Assembly (NCBI GenBank): GCA_030044475.1
Contig: JASHVP010000197.1
Coordinates: 1 to 14,589 of the forward strand
Origin: Thermoplasmata archaeon
GTDB taxonomy: Archaea > Thermoplasmatota > Thermoplasmata > Lutacidiplasmatales > UBA184
Length of the DNA stretch: 14,589 nucleotides
Direction of reading: 5' to 3'
The notes under the pieces were generated by a model, which made no database searches, was not told the DNA's origin, and worked only from the letters and a program-made list of their open reading frames with translations. This document shows positions 1 through 5,827 of the stretch, piece after piece (position 1 is the first letter of the stretch; every line of letters starts with the position of its first letter). The translations under genes and the position numbers were made by a program.

Positions 1-2
1 AT

Positions 3-791
3 GACGCGAAGCTCCTTCGGATCGGTCCCTGGGTGAAAGACCGACCTCTCCTCGCCGACCTCGGCTACTACTCGCACCGTCTGTTCGCCAAGATCGGGGA
101 GCAGGGCGGATTCTTTGTCAGCCGCTGGAAGAAGAGCGCGGACCCGCTCTTCGTCCGCTCGCTCACGATCCATCGCGGCCGAGCGATCGACCTCGAGGGG
201 AAGCGCCTCTCCGAAGTTCTCCCTCGCCTCCAGCGGGAGGTCCTGGACGACGAGGTCGAACTCGCCTTCCGACGGCGGACCTATAACGGGCAGCGCTCGG
301 GAGACACCCTCCGTTGCCGGTTGGTAGCGGTGTGGGACGAGGCGGGCGGAGGGTACCATCTCTACCTGACGAATGTCGGTCCCGAAGTGCTGAGGGCCGA
401 AGAGGTGGCCCGCCTCTACTCGATGCGTTGGGAAGTCGAACTCGTGTTCAAGGAACTCAAGTCGCACTATGCGCTCGACGAGTTTCGCACGACCAACGCC
501 AATGTGGTGGAGGCCCTGATCTGGTCCGCGCTGCTGACGCTGGTGGTCGGCCGACGGCTGCACACCCTGGTCCGGATGCGGGCCCCCGAAGAGCTCCGAC
601 CGCGGTACACTCAGTTGCGTTTCGCGGCAAACTTCCGGCGGGGAGCTCGCCACGTGCTGAGCGCGGTGCTCTACGATCTCGGACTCTCGAAGGACCGAGG
701 GAATCGGTTCGCCCTGAACATGTACCTGGTCGAGGCATCCCTGGACCCCCACATCAAGCGACACCGATTCCGCGAGGAGTGGTCGAGGTGA
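3..791 (+). CDS. IS4-family DDE transposase, C-terminal part (5' end outside the window)
   Basis: The reading frame is open from the left edge of the window, so the gene is cut there; a GTG at 33 is only an internal codon. The visible protein is about 263 residues. Two family signatures are seen: a hydrophobic strand leading to the second catalytic aspartate (LLADLGYY, just after the edge) and an exact Y-(2)-R-(3)-E-(6)-K motif in YSMRWEVELVFKELK, whose glutamate is the last DDE residue. The C-terminal portion after this motif looks complete, so the product may come from an active element. It would catalyse cut-and-paste transposition in the nucleus-free cell as a DNA-bound dimer. The left inverted repeat lies outside the window and the right one was not identified. 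GC content is lower than in the genes to the right. Family assignment is firm; intactness is unknown. Confidence 0.85.
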   Translation, partial: DAKLLRIGPWVKDRPLLADLGYYSHRLFAKIGEQGGFFVSRWKKSADPLFVRSLTIHRGRAIDLEGKRLSEVLPRLQREVLDDEVELAFRRRTYNGQRSGDTLRCRLVAVWDEAGGGYHLYLTNVGPEVLRAEEVARLYSMRWEVELVFKELKSHYALDEFRTTNANVVEALIWSALLTLVVGRRLHTLVRMRAPEELRPRYTQLRFAANFRRGARHVLSAVLYDLGLSKDRGNRFALNMYLVEASLDPHIKRHRFREEWSR

Positions 792-811
792 CGGTCGCTA
801 ACTTATGCCGG

Positions 812-1135
812 ATGCAATCAGATCCGTCTACGTTCCACGAACACTACGTGAAGCGTGAGAACGTCGAGGCGGTATTCGCAGCGATCAAGAAGAAGCTCGG
901 CGAGACTGTCAGTTCACGCGATCCTGTTGCTCAGTTCAATGAGCTCCTCTGCAAGATCCTTGCCTACAACATCACCGTCCTGATTCACGAGGCGTTCGAG
1001 CACGGGATCTCGCTCCCAGGGACGGGGGGACCCTCTGAAACCACTCGGGGCAAGACCGAAGACGATGTCCCGAACCAGACTCCGGCGTCAGCTCTAGGAT
1101 GGGTGCCACGGGACCCGACGTGGCGGGACAACTGA
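812..1135 (+). pseudogene. C-terminal remnant of a second DDE transposase
   Basis: From an ATG at 812 the frame encodes 107 residues. The first 69 or so look like the C-terminal end of a DDE transposase of the type with a K-R-x-N-V-E...F..I-K-x-K-x-G block (HYVKRENVEAVFAAIKKKLG) followed by NELLCKILAYNITVLIHEAFEHGI. The N-terminal and central catalytic parts are missing, so it cannot be functional. It is in a different frame from the IS4 gene that ends 20 bases upstream, and both keep their own C-terminal catalytic-glutamate region, so they are two elements and not one frameshifted gene. The residues after about position 70 resemble nothing I recognise and are probably read-through. The simplest reading is that the left element truncated this older copy. 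Confidence 0.7.
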
Positions 1136-1320
1136 AGATGATCGAGGGACGGCTGCGTACGAACCGAATCCCTCTCTGTTCCAGCGGGCGACCGAGGGGG
1201 TGGGGTATGAGAAGATCGTAGGCGGGCCGCGTCGGACCTCGGGGGTTTCGGTGCTCCGAGCCGAGGGACGCGGCCTCCGGACCCGAAACAGTCACCGATT
1301 CGGATTGGGGCGGGAGTCCG
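1021..1320. other. Gene-poor stretch between transposase remnant and RHH gene
   Basis: Apart from the read-through tail of the transposase remnant (to 1135) I see no convincing gene here. The short frames on both strands lack recognisable domains. One small inverted repeat, GCCACG at 1105-1110 and CGTGGC at 1119-1124 with an 8-base loop, could form a weak hairpin but has no U-tract and no obvious role. The stretch may be decayed mobile-element DNA. Confidence 0.4.
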
Positions 1321-1599
1321 CTAGGCGGCGGACTTTCCTGCCACCACCTCGCGCTCCTTGGTCGCAAGGCGAAGTTGCCGAGCTGTCGTTCCGTGACTGG
1401 CGTTCTCTTCCTCTATTTGCCGGAGAATCACCGCGACGAGACGAGCCCTGTCCTCCATGCCCTGGAGGGAACCCACGTAGCTTCGGATAGCTCGCTCGGT
1501 GAACTCAGACACCTTCAGCCCATCCTTCTCCGCTTTTCCGCGAGCGAGCTCATAGATTGCGTCCCGTATCGTCACCGAGGCGTAGCCCGATTTCGGCAT
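1321..1599 (-). CDS. Ribbon-helix-helix (CopG/Arc-like) transcriptional regulator
   Basis: A 92-residue protein. Residues 6-11 (YASVTI) form the DNA-contacting beta strand; 12-26 and 31-42 form the two helices (DAIYELARGKAEKDG, then SEFTERAIRSYV) separated by a short GLKV turn. This is the usual RHH layout, seen as a dimer. A charged helical extension (about 47-85) follows and could serve for oligomerisation. The ATG at 1599 has an AT-rich TATA-like element about 30 bases upstream. A GGAGGT sequence (1610-1615) also precedes the start but may lie at or upstream of the transcript start. The gene diverges from the membrane-protein/ubiquitin-like operon across a 72-base interval full of repeats, so it probably represses itself and the operon; this is inference. 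No toxin gene is adjacent, so an antitoxin role is less likely. Confidence 0.72.
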   Translation of the reverse strand: MPKSGYASVTIRDAIYELARGKAEKDGLKVSEFTERAIRSYVGSLQGMEDRARLVAVILRQIEEENASHGTTARQLRLATKEREVVAGKSAA

Positions 1600-1601
1600 G
1601 C

Positions 1602-1670
1602 AGTACCGTACCTCCCTCGGGGCTATATTTATATCTCGGACCGTAATGTACCGTACTCGAGATATACGGC
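1602..1670. promoter_or_regulatory. Probable operator: phased ACCGTA boxes and an inverted repeat
   Basis: The divergent interval holds ACCGTA at 1605-1610, 1640-1645 and 1650-1655, with a reverse-oriented TACGG at 1665-1669. Two boxes are 10 bases apart, one helical turn. Two boxes sit in the near-palindrome GTACCGTAC (1603-1611 and 1648-1656). A perfect 8-base inverted repeat, ATATCTCG (1631-1638) and CGAGATAT (1658-1665), flanks two of the boxes. RHH dimers bind short tandem sites about one turn apart, so the adjacent RHH protein is the natural ligand. The sites overlap both promoters, which suits repression. The repeats are seen; binding is inferred. Confidence 0.55.
1624..1634 (-). promoter_or_regulatory. 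TATA box of the RHH gene
   Basis: On the minus strand this reads ATATAAATATA, the most AT-rich run in the window, centred about 30 bases before the ATG at 1599. This is normal archaeal TATA spacing for a leaderless or nearly leaderless transcript. Because the run is close to symmetric it could also place TBP for the plus-strand operon, with a start near 1655. Confidence 0.65.
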
Positions 1671-1671
1671 G

Positions 1672-1944
1672 ATGCCTCGGAGGGGGGTTCCAGCAGTCGC
1701 TATCGCCGCGTTATTCCTCGTGTTCGTCGCCCTACTCGGCTACCTCGCATTCGGCCAGTCGATCGTACAATCCTCGGATCCGATTGGGGTAGCCGTTGCC
1801 GATTCGATCTCGCCCTCGGTCCTGTTGATCGCGCTCGGTTTCGTGCTGCTCTTCTTGGTGGCGATTGTTCTTCTGGCCCTCAGGTCCGGACGGTCAGTTC
1901 GGATCGGACGCGATGGAGTCCACATCGGCCGGAGGAGCAGGTAA
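1672..1944 (+). CDS. Small two-helix membrane protein of unknown function
   Basis: A 90-residue protein with two clear hydrophobic segments: about 7-28 (VPAVAIAALFLVFVALLGYL) and 47-70 (ending in VAIVLLALRSGR). The loop between them is about 18 residues with two acidic residues. The C-terminal tail is arginine-rich (RSGRSVRIGRDGVHIGRRSR), so by the positive-inside rule both termini should be cytoplasmic. I do not recognise a family. The start at 1672 is the only ATG before the first helix; CCGTAATGTACC, centred 26 bases upstream, could be a weak TATA element. The stop lies 10 bases before the ubiquitin-like gene, so it is probably the first gene of that operon. It could be a membrane anchor or effector for the system, or a passenger; nothing in the sequence decides this. 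Confidence 0.6.
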   Translation: MPRRGVPAVAIAALFLVFVALLGYLAFGQSIVQSSDPIGVAVADSISPSVLLIALGFVLLFLVAIVLLALRSGRSVRIGRDGVHIGRRSR

Positions 1945-1954
1945 GGAACAGTCC

Positions 1955-2218
1955 ATGTCGGAGGAGAAGAAGCCCCGAGAGATCACGGTAACGGTCTATG
2001 CGCCTCGCGTCACCGAGCCAAAGAAATTCACTTGGCCAGTTACGAAGAAGGTGGGAGAGGCAGCTAAAGAGGCGGCCCATGACTTTGGGCTTACCGGCGG
2101 TAACCCAACGCTCGGCAACAAGGAAGGACAGCCGTTCAAGCGCGACGAGACGCTCGAGGAGGCGCGCATTCACGACCATCAGGAGCTAGAACTGCTGGAT
2201 GCAGGCGGCGGGGTCTGA
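1955..2218 (+). CDS. Ubiquitin-like (beta-grasp) modifier protein, BilA-like
   Basis: An 87-residue protein with a beta-grasp pattern: strand 1 about 10-19 (ITVTVYAPRV), strand 2 about 24-32, a central helix about 33-45 (GEAAKEAAHDFGL), then short strands and a final strand (ELELLD) leading to the C-terminus DAGGGV. A diglycine at the end of a beta-grasp fold is the attachment site of ubiquitin-type modifiers: an E1 adenylates it and forms thioesters. Here one valine follows the glycines, so it may need trimming, possibly by the JAB protein two genes on. The next genes encode E2-, JAB- and E1-like proteins, so a conjugated modifier is far more likely than a sulfur carrier such as SAMP or MoaD. 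AAGGAA at 1943-1948 serves as a modest ribosome-binding site. Similarity to BilA is by context and fold, not by close sequence comparison. Confidence 0.82.
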   Translation: MSEEKKPREITVTVYAPRVTEPKKFTWPVTKKVGEAAKEAAHDFGLTGGNPTLGNKEGQPFKRDETLEEARIHDHQELELLDAGGGV

Positions 2219-2726
2219 GCCAACCAGTTCCAGCTTGGCCCTTGCTGAAATTGAAGCCGAGCTTCCGGCTCTTCTTGCGAGAGCTGACCGGGCGGGTTGG
2301 CAGATCACATTCCACCCGGACACACTATCGGTCGATGTCAAGATAGTGCAGAACTCATCCGGGGAGGTCTTCGTCCTACGCGGCACGTTTGATGGATACC
2401 GATTGTTGCCGCCGATGTGGGACTTCGTGGATCCGGACACGGGAGAGGTGGGGACGAGGTCAGCCTATCCGCGACCGGTCCCTGCCCAAGAGAACCCGAA
2501 TAACGCCGCCCCTGTTGTGATTGCGAGCGGTTCCAAGGGTCAGGTCATTTGCCTTCCTTGCAACCGACTCGCCTATCAGGCTTCCGATCACCGGGCTCCC
2601 CACAACTGGGAGCTAGTCAAGTGGGCAGATACGGGTCCCAAGTACACCACAATTGTAGAGATGGTCAGCAGGATCAATCAGGACATTCAGCTGAGCAAAG
2701 GGAGATGGGCTCCTAGTTCGGCCTGA
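2199..2726 (+). CDS. E2-like ubiquitin-conjugating protein, BilB-like
   Basis: 175 residues. After a helical N-terminus (about 13-32) come strands (WQITFHP, VDVKIV, VFVLRGTF) and the block PPMWDFVDPDTG at 71-82, which corresponds to the strand-plus-PxxxF-P segment of the E2/UBC fold. Next is VICLPCNRLAYQASDHRAPHNW (116-137 region): Cys118 or Cys121 is the candidate thioester cysteine, with conserved-looking His131, His135 and Trp137 behind it. The eukaryotic HPN motif is absent, as in the divergent prokaryotic E2 groups found with JAB and E1 genes. The ATG at 2199 overlaps the last 20 bases of the ubiquitin-like gene, so its first codons cover the GGGV tail in another frame; translational coupling is likely. 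AGGAG lies at 2181-2185. The assignment rests on fold pattern and on its place between Ubl and JAB genes. Confidence 0.77.
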   Translation: MQAAGSEPTSSSLALAEIEAELPALLARADRAGWQITFHPDTLSVDVKIVQNSSGEVFVLRGTFDGYRLLPPMWDFVDPDTGEVGTRSAYPRPVPAQENPNNAAPVVIASGSKGQVICLPCNRLAYQASDHRAPHNWELVKWADTGPKYTTIVEMVSRINQDIQLSKGRWAPSSA

Positions 2727-2730
2727 GACG

Positions 2731-3237
2731 ATGGGCGGTAACGAGTTGTTCCGAGTCAGTTGGCCCGAGGGGCCCCTCAGGGGGAGATTCGTGCTTCCGA
2801 AACGGGTCGCGACCGAGACCGGCCGTCTCTTGCGCCAATTTAGAGGCGGCGACGGTCCGCACGAAGGACTCGTTTTCTGGGGAGGAGTGGAACTCCCCGA
2901 TCTCACGGAGTACCGCGTCGCGGCAAAACCGGATTGCGACCACGGCTGGGGTCACGTCCAAGCCGACGAGACGCAGATTTTCCGAGTGGTGAGGGAGTTT
3001 CGTAAGGCGGGCCTCGGACTGCTGGCGCAAGTACACTCTCACCCAGGGCCCGACACCCGTCATTCTTACGGTGACGATCACCGCGCGTTCATGCCGTTCG
3101 ACGGGATGCTCTCGATAGTGGTCGCCAACTACGGACGAGCGGGCATGCTCCCGCTGAGCCGCTGCAGCATCCATCAGTTCCAGAAGGTCCACTGGGTACT
3201 GTGCACCTCGCAGCTCGACAACTTTTGCCTGCTCTAG
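2731..3237 (+). CDS. JAB/JAMM metalloprotease (deubiquitinase-like), BilC-like
   Basis: 168 residues carrying a complete JAMM active site: Glu45 (PHEGLVFWGG) and His102-x-His104-(7)-Ser112-(2)-Asp115 in VHSHPGPDTRHSYGDD. The two histidines and the aspartate would bind zinc, and Glu45 would activate water. In prokaryotic ubiquitin-like operons such enzymes cleave the modifier from targets and/or trim its C-terminus; Glu45 and the zinc ligands are all present, so activity is expected. The length covers one JAB domain with little extra, so it is a stand-alone protease, unlike operons in which JAB is fused to E1 or E2. The start is 4 bases after the E2 stop. Four cysteines lie in the protein (69, 145, 158, 166) with no obvious second metal site. 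Confidence 0.88.
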   Translation: MGGNELFRVSWPEGPLRGRFVLPKRVATETGRLLRQFRGGDGPHEGLVFWGGVELPDLTEYRVAAKPDCDHGWGHVQADETQIFRVVREFRKAGLGLLAQVHSHPGPDTRHSYGDDHRAFMPFDGMLSIVVANYGRAGMLPLSRCSIHQFQKVHWVLCTSQLDNFCLL

Positions 3238-3259
3238 GCACGACGTCCGTTCTGGTCTC

Positions 3260-4627
3260 ATGTGGAACAGTGAACGATTCTATCGCGAGAGGGACCGTCG
3301 GACCGAGGCCTACATCCGAGGAAAGGGGCGCCCTCCCCGCCCTGTCGACTTAGTATGGGGCGACGAGGCGGCGACCTCCGAGTGGGGCCAACTGAGCATT
3401 CTGAGCACGATCAACATGCTCGCTCGATTCTCTCGAGGGGGGAGGCTCCAGGGACCCGACGCGAGGATGTTGATCCGATCGCCGTTCGGCGGCGGTTGGT
3501 TGCGGGATACCGTGGAGACGACTGCACGGGCCATTGATCCCTATGGCAAGTGGTCGCTCGAACCTCTCACGGGAAGCAACTTCACCCTCGGGATTGGCCA
3601 GGATTCCGAGCCGGCGACCTTCTACGGCCGAGCCGATGGATGGGCCGCGGTCGTCGGGCCGACCCCTCCGACCAAGTCCTCGTCTGGTCCACGTAGAGCG
3701 GATCTACTCGGCGCAGGACTATGCGCCTGCCTGCTTTCCGCGAACGCTTTCAAGGCGAGCTTCGGTCTCGACCAAGGTGCGTTCACCGGCAGGCTTTCGC
3801 TATGGTCCTCGGGTCTCGACGGCGACCCCGGACCAGAACTGCCGATCGAGTTGGACCTCGGGAGGGTGCTGATCGCTGGCGCGGGGGCGGTCGCATCGGG
3901 GTTCGCGTACTGGTCGAGATTCCTCCCGTTCAGGGCGCACTGGGACGTGGTCGATACCGATCGGGTTGAATTGCACAACACGAATCGATCCCTCCTCTTT
4001 CTTCCGAGCGATGCGGGGTGGGGTGGTTCGGAGCGCGCGCAGAAGGCCGCGGTACTGGGAGGATTCCTGACCGACGCGAGGCCATTCGTCGGCCGGGTCG
4101 ACCAGATACTCGAGGGAGGTCAGAGATGGGATTTGATACTGGTCGTTGCCAACGATTATGGTGCCAGGACTTGGATCCAGAGCAGTAAGCCGGCGCTAGG
4201 GCTTGCCGCGACAACAGGCGCCGACTGGACGACTCAAAGTTTCCGATATCGGCCCGGCCGGGATCGATGCTTGGTTTGCGACTTCCCAGAAACGGGCTCG
4301 CCTAAGCTCGAATGCGCCACTGCAACCATCCGAACACCCGACGTGGACGACGAGGGAGATTCGCCGGATGCCGCCCTTCCCTTTCTCTCCGCGGCAGCCG
4401 GACTGATGCTCGTGGCCGATCTGGCGAAACTCTCGATGGGGGAACTGGCGGCGTCGCCATGGCACGTGGCTACGTGGGATTGGTTCCGAGGGATCGGGCG
4501 GCCCACCCAATTTGCGCAAAGTTGCGACTCGGAATGTACTCGATGGGGCTCGCCGTCGGTCAGACGCAAGGTGAATCGAGGCACGCGGTGGTTCGACCTG
4601 GATCCCGAGGCGAGCCAACCAGAGTAG
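3260..4627 (+). CDS. E1-like ThiF-family ubiquitin-activating enzyme, BilD-like
   Basis: 455 residues. The C-terminal half has the Rossmann adenylation domain: VLIAGAGAVASG at 203-214 (nucleotide loop), then VVDTDRVELHNTNR (230-243) with the aspartates and the N-x-R of the ThiF/E1 signature, and Lys262 in the next helix. Cys337-x-x-Cys340 (CLVC) and Cys422-x3-Cys426 look like a split structural zinc site. Cys352, in LECATATIRTPD, is a candidate catalytic cysteine that would accept the modifier as a thioester. The N-terminal 200 residues lack a glycine loop but contain LLGAGLCACLLSANAFKASFG (149-169 region), fitting a degenerate partner domain like that of prokaryotic E1 enzymes of this group. 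The ATG is 22 bases after the JAB stop with no clear ribosome-binding site. It is the last gene of the island; rpoK follows. Confidence 0.85.
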   Translation: MWNSERFYRERDRRTEAYIRGKGRPPRPVDLVWGDEAATSEWGQLSILSTINMLARFSRGGRLQGPDARMLIRSPFGGGWLRDTVETTARAIDPYGKWSLEPLTGSNFTLGIGQDSEPATFYGRADGWAAVVGPTPPTKSSSGPRRADLLGAGLCACLLSANAFKASFGLDQGAFTGRLSLWSSGLDGDPGPELPIELDLGRVLIAGAGAVASGFAYWSRFLPFRAHWDVVDTDRVELHNTNRSLLFLPSDAGWGGSERAQKAAVLGGFLTDARPFVGRVDQILEGGQRWDLILVVANDYGARTWIQSSKPALGLAATTGADWTTQSFRYRPGRDRCLVCDFPETGSPKLECATATIRTPDVDDEGDSPDAALPFLSAAAGLMLVADLAKLSMGELAASPWHVATWDWFRGIGRPTQFAQSCDSECTRWGSPSVRRKVNRGTRWFDLDPEASQPE

Positions 4628-4734
4628 GGCAGCGGGCTCTCCCGAACCTTGGGCCGCACAGAAACTCGAGGTGCTGCACGCTTAGTGCCGCAGAGACGCT
4701 AGTTCTCGGGCAAAGCCCGCACCGGGGCAAAACT
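4628..4734. other. Intergenic gap at the island-chromosome junction
   Basis: Short stretch between the E1-like gene and the rpoK promoter. No gene or tRNA was found. It contains a small perfect hairpin, CGGGC (4707-4711), AAA, GCCCG (4715-4719), without a following U-run, so its use as a terminator is doubtful. No direct repeat suitable as an attachment site was recognised. Confidence 0.35.
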
Positions 4735-4745
4735 CAAATAGCGTG
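4735..4745 (+). promoter_or_regulatory. TATA-like promoter element of rpoK
   Basis: CAAATAGCGTG begins exactly 32 bases before the A of the ATG at 4767, and the AT-rich core is centred about 29 bases upstream. The same 11 bases occur at the same distance before the transketolase start on the other strand (9252-9262). This supports a leaderless transcript from 4767. Confidence 0.6.
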
Positions 4746-4766
4746 CCGAGGGTGGCGCACCCCTTG

Positions 4767-5021
4767 ATGGCCGCGGCGAGTCCGCTGGCCCGAGGAGGCG
4801 AGAGCGCGAGCGACGACGCGGCGCGCCCTGCCCCCGGGGCCGAGCAGTACACCCGGTTCGAGCGGGCCCGCATCCTGGGCGCCCGCGCCCTCCAGATCTC
4901 CCTCGGGGCCCCGATCCTGATCGATGTGCCTCCGACGCTCGTGGACCCGGTCGAGCTCGCCGAGCGGGAGTTCGCCGCCGAGCGGATCCCCATCACGGTC
5001 CGCCGCGGGGCCCGCGCCTGA
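4767..5021 (+). CDS. rpoK: DNA-directed RNA polymerase subunit K (Rpo6)
   Basis: 84 residues, the archaeal counterpart of eukaryotic RPB6 and bacterial omega, which helps assemble and stabilise the polymerase. Residues 28-80 carry the nearly unbroken family core: YTRFERARILGARALQISLG, then APILIDVPPTLVDPVELA and the ending ERIPITVRR. The first 27 residues are a variable, low-complexity Ala/Gly-rich lead, common in GC-rich archaea. A GTG at 4743 is in frame, but it lies within the promoter element, so the ATG at 4767 is preferred. The gene is convergent with the MTA phosphorylase gene, whose stop is 11 bases away. It marks the return to core chromosome after the accessory island. Confidence 0.95.
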   Translation: MAAASPLARGGESASDDAARPAPGAEQYTRFERARILGARALQISLGAPILIDVPPTLVDPVELAEREFAAERIPITVRRGARA

Positions 5022-5032
5022 TCCGGCGCTCG

Positions 5033-5827
5033 TCAGACGACCGCGCTCTCCAACGCGCGCGCGCAGGCGCAGCGGGGCGGGGCGGCGAGCCGCGGAAGGA
5101 GCCGGGCGAGCAGGCGTCCCATCCGATCGACGTTGCGCCGCATCGTCTCGAGGATCTCCTTCGTCTCGACCGGGTGATCCGCCCAGACGTCGAAATCGGT
5201 GACCATCGCGAGCGACAGGTAACAGGTCGCCCGCTCCCGCGCCAGGGTCACCTCGGGGACGAGCGTCATCCCGATGATGTCCGCGAAGGTGCGGAAGTAC
5301 GCCGACTCGGCCCGCGTGCTGAAGCGGGGGCCTTCCACGCAGACGTACGTCTTCCCCTCCGCGAACGGCTCTCCGACCTCCCGGCCCACCTCCGCGGCGG
5401 AGCGGGTCAGGTCCGGGCAGAACGGGTCCGCGAGCGACACGTGCACGACGCGCCCGCCGTCGAAGAACGTGGTCGGACGCTGCTTGGTGAAGTCGACGAA
5501 CTGGCGGGGCAGCACGAACGTCCCGGGAGGGAGTTCCTCCTTCAGCGACCCCACCGAGCTGACCGTCACGATCGCCTCGGCGCCGAGCGAGAGCAGGGCG
5601 TCGACGTTCGCCCGGTAATTCACCCGGTGCGGCGGGATGACGTGCCCGGGGCCGTGCCGGGGCAGGAACAGCACCCGGACACCGCCCACCGTCCCCTCCT
5701 CGATCGCGCCCGACGGCGCCCCCCAGGGCGTGCCGACGCGGTGCGAGGTGCGGGGCCCGTCGCCGAAGATCCCGGTGACCCCCGATCCCCCGATCACGGC
5801 GATCGTGCGTCGCGCGGCCCCGCTCAT
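5033..5827 (-). CDS. mtnP: S-methyl-5'-thioadenosine phosphorylase (PNP/MTAP family)
   Basis: 264 residues. It splits methylthioadenosine, a by-product of polyamine and related S-adenosylmethionine reactions, into adenine and methylthioribose 1-phosphate. Family landmarks in order: GGSG phosphate loop (13-16), PRHG (56-59), HRVNYRAN (67-74), SVGSL (91-95), GPRFSTRAES (166-175), IGMTLVPE (185-192) and VTDFDVW (209-215). The two aspartates 211 and 213 fit recognition of the 6-amino base of adenine, as in MTAP, where 6-oxopurine phosphorylases carry Asn. Some archaeal relatives act on methylthioinosine or more broadly, so exact substrate is not proven. The ATG overlaps the translin stop as ATGA, making it the last gene of a six-gene operon. 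The C-terminal tail is Ala/Arg-rich. Confidence 0.92.
   Translation of the reverse strand: MSGAARRTIAVIGGSGVTGIFGDGPRTSHRVGTPWGAPSGAIEEGTVGGVRVLFLPRHGPGHVIPPHRVNYRANVDALLSLGAEAIVTVSSVGSLKEELPPGTFVLPRQFVDFTKQRPTTFFDGGRVVHVSLADPFCPDLTRSAAEVGREVGEPFAEGKTYVCVEGPRFSTRAESAYFRTFADIIGMTLVPEVTLARERATCYLSLAMVTDFDVWADHPVETKEILETMRRNVDRMGRLLARLLPRLAAPPRCACARALESAVV

Noticed and set aside
3..1135. A single transposase split by a frameshift near 800
   Set aside because: Both parts contain their own C-terminal catalytic-glutamate region, so they come from two different elements.
1321..1944. RHH antitoxin with the small membrane protein as its toxin
   Set aside because: Toxin-antitoxin pairs are normally co-directional and overlapping; here the genes diverge. 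Not excluded, but the regulator reading is simpler.
1955..2218. Beta-grasp protein as a sulfur carrier (SAMP/MoaD/ThiS type)
   Set aside because: The adjacent E2-like and JAB genes and the extra residue after the glycines fit protein conjugation better; a dual role cannot be excluded.
4707..4719. CGGGC-AAA-GCCCG hairpin as terminator or attachment site
   Set aside because: Only five base pairs, no U-run and no second copy seen.
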